17,959 bases of DNA from an uncultured Oscillibacter sp. (GTDB lineage Bacteria; Bacillota; Clostridia; Oscillospirales; Oscillospiraceae), in NCBI GenBank assembly GCA_910585165.1, contig CAJUBX010000047.1:1-17959 (forward strand). Reading direction: 5' to 3'. The translations under genes and the position numbers were made by a program. The notes beneath the pieces are model-generated. The model did not search any database and was not told where the DNA came from. It saw nothing but the letters and a program-made list of their open reading frames with translations. Shown one piece after another: positions 1 through 6,471 of the stretch (its first letter is position 1; each line of letters starts with the position of its first letter).

Positions 1-2143
1 GGCGGAGCTTCTCGTCCCGGTTGTACCAGCGCTGGGGCACATAGCCCTCCCGCTTGAGGGATTCCACCTCGTCGGCGTGAAGGCCGAACAGGAACATGTT
101 CTCGTCGCCCAGCACCTCGTGCATCTCCACATTCGCGCCGTCCAGGGTGCCCACCGTCAAAGCGCCGTTCATCATGAACTTCATATTTCCGGTGCCGCTG
201 GCCTCCTTGCCTGCGGTGGAAATCTGCTGGCTCACCTCGCTGGCGGGCATCAGCACCTCCGCCAGGGAGACCCGGTAATTCTCCAGGAAGACCACCTGGA
301 GCTTATCCTTGCAGACAGGGTCGTGGGCAATCTGATCCGCCAGGGAGTTGATAAGGCGGATGATCCGCTTGGCCACCTGGTAGCCCGGAGCCGCTTTCGC
401 GCCAAAGAGGAAGGTATGGGGCTGGGTAACAGCCCCCGGGTCGTCCCGCAGCTTCTGATACAGGGCGATGATGTGCAGAACGTTCAAAAGCTGGCGCTTG
501 TATTCGTGAAGCCGCTTTACTTGCACGTCGAAGATGGCGTCGGGATTCAGGATAACGCCCCGGCTCCGCTTGGCGTGGACGGCAAAGAGTTCCTTGTTCT
601 TCCGCTTGATCTCCGCCAGGCGGTCCAGTACGGCGCCGTCGTCCGCGAAGGTGTCCAGCTTCTGGAGGACGGAGGCGTCGGCGAGATACGCGTCTCCTCC
701 GGTCAGCTCCTTGATAAGGCCGTCCAGCCCGGGATTGATTTCGCTGAGCCAGCGGCGGTGGTCGATGCCGTTGGTGACATTCTGGAACTTTTTCGGCTCC
801 ATGTTGCAGGCGTCCTTGAACACGTCGTTGCGCAGAATGTCGGAATGAAGGGCGGATACGCCGTTGACCGCCATGCCGCCGGCAATGCACAGGTTCGCCA
901 TGCGGACCTCCCCGTCCCAGATGATGGCCATCCTCTTGGTCTTGGCGGGGTCGTGGTAAAAGTCCTCCACCTTCCGCTGCCAGCGGTTGGAAATCTCCTG
1001 GATGATCTGCCAGATGCGGGGCAGGCGGCGCTCCATCAGGGTCTGGGGCCAGCGCTCCAGCGCCTCGGCCAGTACGGTGTGGTTGGTGTAGGCCACGGCA
1101 TGGGTGGTGATATACCAGGCGTCGTCCCAATTCATGCCGGTGTCGTCGATGAGCACCCGCATCAGCTCCGGGATAACCAGGGTGGGGTGGGTGTCGTTGA
1201 TCTGGATGACGTTCTTTTCGTGGAAGTTTTTCAGCGTCCCGTAAGTATCCAGATGCTTGGCGGTAATGGACTGGATGGTGGCGGAGACGAAGAAATACTG
1301 CTGCTTCAGGCGGAGGGATTTGCCCTCCACATGGTTGTCCTCGGGATAGAGGATTTTCGCGATGGACTCGGCCATGGCCTCCTCCTCCGCGGCCTTCAGG
1401 TACTCGCCCCGGCCAAAGAGATCCATGTCGATGGCCTTGGTGGGCCGGGCGTCCCACAGGCGCAGGACGTTGACATGATCGGTGCCGTACCCGGCGATTT
1501 CCATGTCATAGGGCACCGCCTGAACAATGGTGGCGTTCTCGTTAACGGTATGAAGGTGCCCGTCCGCCCAGAATTCCCGGACGGTGCCGCCGAAGGCGAC
1601 CTGCTGGGCCTCGGCAGGCTTGGGCAGCAGCCAGGCCGCGCCCAGGTCCTTCCAGTGGTCGGGAAGCTCCACCTGCTGGCCCTCCACAATCTTCTGCTTG
1701 AACAGTCCCAGCTCGTAGCAGATGGAGTAGCCGGTAGCGGGAATTTCCAGGGTGGTCATGGAGTCTAGATAGCAGGCGGCAAGGCGGCCGAGGCCGCCGT
1801 TGCCAAGAGCGGCGTCCGGCTCCATTTCAAAGATGTCCCCAGCCTTGAAGCCCATATGCTCCAGGGCCTCCTTCAGCTGGGGCAGCAGGTCCAGGTTGTA
1901 GGCGTTCTTCATCAGGCTCCGGCCCATGAGAAACTCCATGGACAGGTAGTGGACCTGTTTTTTCTTGTCCTGGCGGGTCCTTTTCCGGGTCTCAACCTCC
2001 CGGAGGGCCATCATGTCCCGAAGGACCAGGGCGCTGGCCCGCAGCATTTCGCCTTCCGTGGCCTCGTCGGCGGCTTTGCCGAAGTTGGTCATCAGTTTGG
2101 CGGACAGGGCTTCTTCCAGTTCTTTTGTCGTAATCGATGCCAT
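1..2143 (-). CDS. glgP: glycogen phosphorylase, C-terminus beyond left edge
   Basis: This is a GT35 alpha-glucan phosphorylase, a cytosolic PLP enzyme that releases glucose-1-phosphate from the non-reducing ends of glycogen. About 714 codons are open to the window edge; the family usually has 790-820 residues, so roughly 80-100 are missing. Visible landmarks are the N-terminal 'VHYLSMEFLMGRSL', 'NGGLGRLAACYLDS', 'KRLHEYKRQLLN', and the PLP-site signature 'EASGTGNMKFMMNG' with the Schiff-base lysine at about K656. The ATG at 2143 starts 8 nt after the glgA stop, and its ribosome site (GGAG) overlaps the end of glgA, so translation is probably coupled. It shares the glgA promoter, so synthesis and breakdown enzymes would be made together. 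The reading frame is consistent at every point checked. It could be labelled glycogen or maltodextrin phosphorylase; the locus argues for glycogen. Confidence 0.96.
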   Translation of the reverse strand, partial: MASITTKELEEALSAKLMTNFGKAADEATEGEMLRASALVLRDMMALREVETRKRTRQDKKKQVHYLSMEFLMGRSLMKNAYNLDLLPQLKEALEHMGFKAGDIFEMEPDAALGNGGLGRLAACYLDSMTTLEIPATGYSICYELGLFKQKIVEGQQVELPDHWKDLGAAWLLPKPAEAQQVAFGGTVREFWADGHLHTVNENATIVQAVPYDMEIAGYGTDHVNVLRLWDARPTKAIDMDLFGRGEYLKAAEEEAMAESIAKILYPEDNHVEGKSLRLKQQYFFVSATIQSITAKHLDTYGTLKNFHEKNVIQINDTHPTLVIPELMRVLIDDTGMNWDDAWYITTHAVAYTNHTVLAEALERWPQTLMERRLPRIWQIIQEISNRWQRKVEDFYHDPAKTKRMAIIWDGEVRMANLCIAGGMAVNGVSALHSDILRNDVFKDACNMEPKKFQNVTNGIDHRRWLSEINPGLDGLIKELTGGDAYLADASVLQKLDTFADDGAVLDRLAEIKRKNKELFAVHAKRSRGVILNPDAIFDVQVKRLHEYKRQLLNVLHIIALYQKLRDDPGAVTQPHTFLFGAKAAPGYQVAKRIIRLINSLADQIAHDPVCKDKLQVVFLENYRVSLAEVLMPASEVSQQISTAGKEASGTGNMKFMMNGALTVGTLDGANVEMHEVLGDENMFLFGLHADEVESLKREGYVPQRWYNRDEKLR

Positions 2144-2151
2144 AAGCGTTC

Positions 2152-3996
2152 TCACTCCGCAGACTTTTTCTTGCCGGCGGTTCCTTTCTTTGCGGATGTC
2201 TTCTTCTCAGTCTTCTTCTCGGTTTTCTTCTCAGCCTTAGCGGATTTCCCGGCGGACTTGGAGGCGGTTTTCCGGGTCTTCTTGGCAGGCTTTTCCACAA
2301 CGGGTTCCCCGGCGGGAGCGGCTTCCTCAGCCGGAGCAGCTTCCTCATCGGGGATGGGCAGCTCAGCAAGGACAGACTCCTCGACAGGCGTGGGCTCCTC
2401 AGCCGGAGTAGCTTCCTCAACAGGAGCGGGCTCCTCGACCGGAGCGGCAGCGAGCTCTTCGATCGGAGCGGGCTCCTCAGCCGGAGCGAGTTCCTCGGCG
2501 GGAGCGTCTTCTTTCGCAGGGGCCTCCGCCGCCCGGAAGGTGTCGGCGTGGATGGGCCAGGCCTGGCCGGTAATGGTGGCGTAGATGCGCAGGTACTCCC
2601 TGGCGCTCCGGGCCCAGCTGAAATCGCCGCTCATGGCCCGCTGGCGCAGGCGTCCGAAGACGTCCGGATAGTCCTTGTACAGGTACACGGCCTCCCGGAT
2701 GACGTGGAGCATGTCGCCGCTGGAGTAGTTGGCGAAGCTGAAGCCGTTGCCCGCGTCCCGCCAGGACTCGCAGGGCTGGACGGTGTCCTTCAGGCCGCCG
2801 GTCTCCCGGACGATGGGCACCGTGCCGTAGCGCATGGCGATCATCTGGCTCAGGCCGCAGGGCTCGCTCTTGGAGGGCATGAGGAACAAATCCGCGCCGG
2901 CGTAAATGGCCATGGACAGGTCCTCGTTGTAGTCCAGGCGGACCGTCATCCTTCCGGGATACTGCTGGGCAGCCCAGTGGAAGAATTCCTCATACCGCTG
3001 ATCGCCGGTTCCCAGGACCACCAGCTGCATGGGAAGCTCCATCATATCATGAAGCACCTCGCAGATCAAGTCCAGTCCCTTGTGGGAGACCAGGCGGCTC
3101 ACCATGGCCACGATGGGCGTGTGGGGCTCCTCCCGCAGTCCCACCATCCGCTGGAGCTCGGCCTTGCACGCGTCCTTCCCCGTCATGTCCTCGGCGGAGA
3201 AGTTTTTCAGAATGCGCCCGTCGGTCCGGGGATCATAGAGCTTCATGTCAATGCCGTTCAGCACCCCGTAAAGCTTGTCGGAGCAGCGGCGCATGACGCC
3301 CTCCATCCGGTGGGCGAAGTAGGGCATCTTCAGCTCGTTGGCATAGGTGGGAGAGACGGCGTTCACCGCGTCGGCGCAGAGGACGGCGCCCTTGAGGAGG
3401 TTGGCGTCCCCATCCAGCAGAATGGTGCCGTCCTTGGCCCAGCCCGCGTCCAGGCCGAAAAGCTCGCCCAGGACATAGGGGTTGTAGCGGCCCTGGTACT
3501 CAATGTTGTGGATGGTGAGCACGGTTTTGATGGAGCGGTAGCGCTCGTCCCGGACGCCGTCGTCCTTCAGGTAAATGGGAACCAGGGCGGACTGCCAGTC
3601 GTTGCAGTTGATGACCTCGGGCCAGAACTTGAAATGGTCCAGCATCCGCACCACGGCCCGGGAGAAGAAGGCGAAGCGCTCGCCGTCGTCGGACTGGCCG
3701 TAGAGGGCGCCCCGGTTGAAGTACTGCTCGTTGTCCAGGAAATACCAAGTCACGCCGTCCTTTTCCATGGAGAACAGGCCGCAGTAGTTATGCCGCCAGG
3801 CCAGGTCCACATAGTCATAGCACTCGAATTTCAGCTGGCTTCCAAACCGGTCCCGCACCCGCTCGTACAGGGGCAGGACCACGGCCACCTCCGCGCCCTG
3901 CTCCGCCAGGGCGGGGGGCAGGGAACCGGCCACATCCGCCAGTCCGCCGGTTTTGCAGAAGGGGACCGCTTCGCTGGTCACATACAAGATTTTCAT
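2152..3996 (-). CDS. glgA: glycogen synthase with a long charged C-terminal tail
   Basis: This is a GT5 ADP-glucose:alpha-1,4-glucan glucosyltransferase of 614 aa that elongates glycogen. I chose the ATG at 3996 over the in-frame ATG at 4014 because AAAAGGAGT lies 7 nt before it. It also places the substrate-binding KTGGLADV lysine at residue 15, as in E. coli GlgA. The glutamate of 'SKSEPCGLSQ' is then residue 378, close to the E. coli catalytic position. The catalytic part ends near residue 480, which is the whole length of ordinary GlgA. The remainder is extra: residues about 491-564 are an acidic Pro/Ala/Glu block, and 565-614 are Lys-rich with almost no hydrophobics. The tail is in frame and runs to a stop that overlaps the glgP ribosome site, so it is not a frameshift product. 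It is first in the glgA-glgP unit. Confidence 0.97.
   Translation of the reverse strand: MKILYVTSEAVPFCKTGGLADVAGSLPPALAEQGAEVAVVLPLYERVRDRFGSQLKFECYDYVDLAWRHNYCGLFSMEKDGVTWYFLDNEQYFNRGALYGQSDDGERFAFFSRAVVRMLDHFKFWPEVINCNDWQSALVPIYLKDDGVRDERYRSIKTVLTIHNIEYQGRYNPYVLGELFGLDAGWAKDGTILLDGDANLLKGAVLCADAVNAVSPTYANELKMPYFAHRMEGVMRRCSDKLYGVLNGIDMKLYDPRTDGRILKNFSAEDMTGKDACKAELQRMVGLREEPHTPIVAMVSRLVSHKGLDLICEVLHDMMELPMQLVVLGTGDQRYEEFFHWAAQQYPGRMTVRLDYNEDLSMAIYAGADLFLMPSKSEPCGLSQMIAMRYGTVPIVRETGGLKDTVQPCESWRDAGNGFSFANYSSGDMLHVIREAVYLYKDYPDVFGRLRQRAMSGDFSWARSAREYLRIYATITGQAWPIHADTFRAAEAPAKEDAPAEELAPAEEPAPIEELAAAPVEEPAPVEEATPAEEPTPVEESVLAELPIPDEEAAPAEEAAPAGEPVVEKPAKKTRKTASKSAGKSAKAEKKTEKKTEKKTSAKKGTAGKKKSAE
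2155..2526 (-). repeat. low-complexity tail of glgA: acidic PAEE repeats then Lys-rich block
   Basis: Positions 2305-2526 encode about ten degenerate units of the type [A/T]-P-[A/V/I]-E-E-x, with about 24 acidic residues in 74. Positions 2155-2304 encode a block with 18 lysines and one arginine in about 50 residues against five acidic ones, including 'KKTEKKTEKK' and 'SAKKGTAGKKK'. At DNA level the acidic part is a degenerate tandem repeat, seen on the plus strand as recurring 'ccggagc...ttcctc' units. Such repeats can expand or shrink, so tail length may vary between strains (inference). Confidence 0.9.
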
Positions 3997-4075
3997 ATGC
4001 TTACTCCTTTTCATATCTTCATATCGTCCCCGGCTCCGGATGGAAGCTCCAGGGGATCAAAGACACGCTTCCTAT

Positions 4076-4104
4076 ATTATACCAAACTAGGGGGCCGGGG
4101 TCAA
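4076..4104 (-). promoter_or_regulatory. sigma-A promoter of glgA-glgP
   Basis: On the minus strand the -35 TTGACC (4099-4104) is followed after exactly 17 bp by a perfect -10 TATAAT (4076-4081). Transcription should begin near 4069, giving a leader of about 70 nt before the glgA start at 3996. A 6-bp inverted repeat, GGAAGC (4042-4047) and GCTTCC (4067-4072), sits at the predicted start of the transcript and could be an operator or a small hairpin. Confidence 0.85.
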
Positions 4105-4118
4105 TCCGGCCTTTCAAT

Positions 4119-4151
4119 CATAAAAGGGGGCGAGGACGCCCCCCTTTTATG
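4119..4151 (-). terminator. hairpin ending glgB-glgC-glgD
   Basis: CATAAAAGGGGG (4119-4130) is complementary to CCCCCTTTTATG (4140-4151), a 12-bp stem with a 9-nt loop, beginning 5 nt after the glgD stop. The T residues lie within the stem and not after it, so termination is probable but not textbook. Together with the promoter just downstream it separates the two glycogen transcription units. Confidence 0.7.
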
Positions 4152-4156
4152 AAACT

Positions 4157-5269
4157 TTATACCTTGCTGCCCTTGGCCAGGACGATGGGATAGGTCACAT
4201 GGCCCATCAGCGTCCGGCCCGGGAGGACTTCCACGTCCTTGTCGGCGATGATGAAGCTCAGCTGCGCGTCCTTGCGGACCACGGAGTCTTTGAAAATCAC
4301 GCAGTTGCGCACCACCGCGCCGGCCTCCACGGTGACGCCGGGGAAGAGGATGGAGTTCTCCACCACGCCCTCAATGGAGCAGCCGTCGCCGAACAGGGAG
4401 TTGACGCACTTGCCGCCGGGGCCGATATAGGTGGAGCTGAGGTCCGCGTTCTTAGCCCGGATGGGGCGCAGGGCACAGAACAAATCTGCCCGGATGGCGG
4501 GGTCCAGCAGCTGCATGCTGCGGTCGTAATACTCCTGGACGGAGCGGATTTGGGCGGCGTAGCCCTTCCAGATATAGCTGCGGATGTTCAGCGTGTCCTT
4601 CCGGGCCTGAAGCACGTCGCCCCGCCAGCTGAGCTGGTCCTTGGCGGCGCAGTCGTCCACCAGCTCTATAAGCAGCTTCTTGGAGACGATATACGTGCCC
4701 AGTCCCCGGAGGCCCCGGGGCGTATGGGGGCTGACAAAAACCTCGGTGATGCGGCCGCCCTCTCCCACCTGGAAATAGGTGCCGTCCTCGGTCATGAAGC
4801 TGTCGTTGGCGCAGACCACAGTGATGTCCGCGCCGGACTTCAAATGGGTCTCGTACACGTTGCTCAAAGGCAGGTTGGCAACCAGATCGCCGTCCATCAT
4901 GACCACGTAGTCCTGGCGGATGTCCTCCAGATAGGAGCGCACGGAGGTCAGGGCCTCAATATGGCCCCGGTAGGGCATGGCGCCCCAGTCGCCCTTGTAG
5001 TTGAAGGGAGGCAGCAGCCGCAGCCCGCCGCGCTTGCGGCTCAAATCCCAGTCCTTGCCGGTGCCCAGGTGGTCCAGCAGGCTCTGGTAATGGCCGTGAA
5101 GAATGATGCCCACGTCGGTGGCCCCGGCGTTGACCAGGCCGGAGAGGGCAAAGTCCACCGCCCGGAACCTCCCGCCGAAGGGAATGGACGCGGAGGAGCG
5201 GATGGAGCCCAGCTCCTGGAGGTTGCCGCGGCGCTCATAGGTGAAAATGATTCCATGCAGTCCGTTCAT
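4157..5269 (-). CDS. glgD: glucose-1-phosphate adenylyltransferase, GlgD subunit
   Basis: This 370-aa protein is a paralogue of GlgC, of the GlgD type found in Firmicutes, where it pairs with GlgC in a heteromeric ADP-glucose pyrophosphorylase. It keeps the fold landmarks 'SIPFGGRFRAVDFALS', 'DWGAMPYRG' and 'MMDGDLV', plus a C-terminal left-handed beta-helix region ('NSILFPGVTVEAGAVVRNCVIFKDSVV'-like, given here in parts). The N-terminal nucleotide-binding loop is degenerate: residues 8-20 read IFTYERRGNLQEL where GlgC has AGGQGSRL. It is therefore probably regulatory or weakly catalytic (established for the family, inferred here). Its ATG overlaps the glgC stop in ATGA, with GGAGG upstream, which fits equimolar co-translation. 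It is the last gene before the 4119-4151 hairpin. Confidence 0.95.
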   Translation of the reverse strand: MNGLHGIIFTYERRGNLQELGSIRSSASIPFGGRFRAVDFALSGLVNAGATDVGIILHGHYQSLLDHLGTGKDWDLSRKRGGLRLLPPFNYKGDWGAMPYRGHIEALTSVRSYLEDIRQDYVVMMDGDLVANLPLSNVYETHLKSGADITVVCANDSFMTEDGTYFQVGEGGRITEVFVSPHTPRGLRGLGTYIVSKKLLIELVDDCAAKDQLSWRGDVLQARKDTLNIRSYIWKGYAAQIRSVQEYYDRSMQLLDPAIRADLFCALRPIRAKNADLSSTYIGPGGKCVNSLFGDGCSIEGVVENSILFPGVTVEAGAVVRNCVIFKDSVVRKDAQLSFIIADKDVEVLPGRTLMGHVTYPIVLAKGSKV

Positions 5270-6471
5270 TTGGACACCTCCTCACCGTTGCGGTTCAGCA
5301 TGACGCCGGCCTTGGCGTCTTTGCCCTCGGGCAGCCGGCAGCCTGGGGCCAGCACCGTCAGGCCCCAGCCCTCGGGCGTATTTTCCGGCGTGCCGCCTAC
5401 GCGGCAGCCCGGGCCGATTTTGCAGCCCTCGCCCAGAATCGCGTACTCCACCACCGCGCCGGGGGCGATCTCGACGTTGGGGAAAAGCACGGAGTAGCGG
5501 ACCGTCGCGCCCTCGCTCACAACGACGTTCTGAGAGAGGACGGAGTTTTCCACCACGCCCTCCAGCACGCTGCCCCGGTTCACAGCGCTGTGGGTCACGG
5601 TGGAGTTCGCGCCCAAAAAGGTGGGCGGAGCGCTGACGGAGCGGGCGTAGATGGGCCAGGAGCGGTCCCGCAGGTCCAGGCCGGACTCGGGGGCCAGCAT
5701 GTCCATATTGGCGTCCCACAGGGACTCCAGGGTGCCCACGTCCTTCCAGTAGCCGGCGAAGCGGTAGGCGGCCATGCGCTCTTTGTTTGCAAGCATGGTG
5801 GGAATGATGTTCTTTCCGAAGTCGTTCTCGGACCCTTCCGTGTTCTCGTCGTCGATGAGGTACTGCCGCAGGGCCTTCCAGGAGAAGACGTAGATGCCCA
5901 TGGAGGCCAGGTTGCTCTTGGGCTCCTTGGGTTTTTCGGCGAACTCGGTAATCATGTCGTCCCCGTCCACGCTCATGATGCCGAAGCGGGGGGCCTCGGA
6001 CCAGGGCACCTCCATCACGGAGATGGTGCAGGCGGCGTTCGCCGCCTTATGGCGGGCCAGCATGTCGGAGTAGTCCATTTTGTAGATGTGATCGCCGGAG
6101 AGAATGACCACATATTCCGGGTCGTGCATATCAATGAAGCCCAGGTTCTGATAGATGGCGTTGGCGGTGCCCTTGTACCAGGTGCCGCCCTTGGCGCCCT
6201 GGTAGGGAGGCAGGATGTGGACGCCGCCGCTGGACCCGTCCAGGTCCCAGGGCTGGCCGCTGCCAATATAGCTGTTCAGCTCCAGGGGACGGTACTGGGT
6301 CAGCACGCCCACCGTGTCAATGCCGGAGTTGGTGCAGTTGGAGAGGGGAAAGTCGATGATGCGGTACTTGCCGCCGAAGGGAACGGCGGGCTTTGCCATG
6401 TCTCCGGTGAGGACATAGAGGCGGCTGCCCTGTCCTCCGGCCAGCAGCATGGCAATGCATTCTTTCTTCAT
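5266..6471 (-). CDS. glgC: glucose-1-phosphate adenylyltransferase, catalytic GlgC subunit
   Basis: This 401-aa enzyme makes ADP-glucose from ATP and glucose-1-phosphate, the committed step of bacterial glycogen synthesis. Seen in order are the nucleotide-binding loop AGGQGSRL (11-18), 'KPAVPFGGKYRIIDFPLSN' (27-45), GTANA (101-105), and SGDHIY with the catalytic-type aspartate at D127. An 'EKP' sugar-phosphate motif precedes 'SNLASMGIYVF', and a C-terminal left-handed beta-helix has hexapeptide repeats. Length is typical. The ATG overlaps the glgB stop (ATGA), and AGGAG lies 10 nt upstream within the end of glgB. It is in the middle of glgB-glgC-glgD and, unlike GlgB and GlgA, ends without a charged tail. 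Confidence 0.98.
   Translation of the reverse strand: MKKECIAMLLAGGQGSRLYVLTGDMAKPAVPFGGKYRIIDFPLSNCTNSGIDTVGVLTQYRPLELNSYIGSGQPWDLDGSSGGVHILPPYQGAKGGTWYKGTANAIYQNLGFIDMHDPEYVVILSGDHIYKMDYSDMLARHKAANAACTISVMEVPWSEAPRFGIMSVDGDDMITEFAEKPKEPKSNLASMGIYVFSWKALRQYLIDDENTEGSENDFGKNIIPTMLANKERMAAYRFAGYWKDVGTLESLWDANMDMLAPESGLDLRDRSWPIYARSVSAPPTFLGANSTVTHSAVNRGSVLEGVVENSVLSQNVVVSEGATVRYSVLFPNVEIAPGAVVEYAILGEGCKIGPGCRVGGTPENTPEGWGLTVLAPGCRLPEGKDAKAGVMLNRNGEEVSK

Noticed and set aside
77..1768. Long open frame on the plus strand opposite glgP
   Set aside because: It is antisense to a clearly recognised enzyme, matches no family and has composition typical of the reverse of a GC-rich gene. The same holds for plus-strand frames opposite glgA (2548-4152), glgD (4199-5497), glgC (5590-6792), glgB (6801-8735) and glnS (13281-14951).
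2305..2526. Repeated 'ccggagc...ttcctc' units as a CRISPR array or mobile repeat
   Set aside because: The units are degenerate, have no regular spacers, and read in frame as PAEE-type protein repeats of glgA.
3997..4014. Earlier in-frame ATG for glgA at 4014
   Set aside because: It has no ribosome site, and the ATG at 3996 has AAAAGGAGT at good spacing and gives family-consistent numbering (Lys15).
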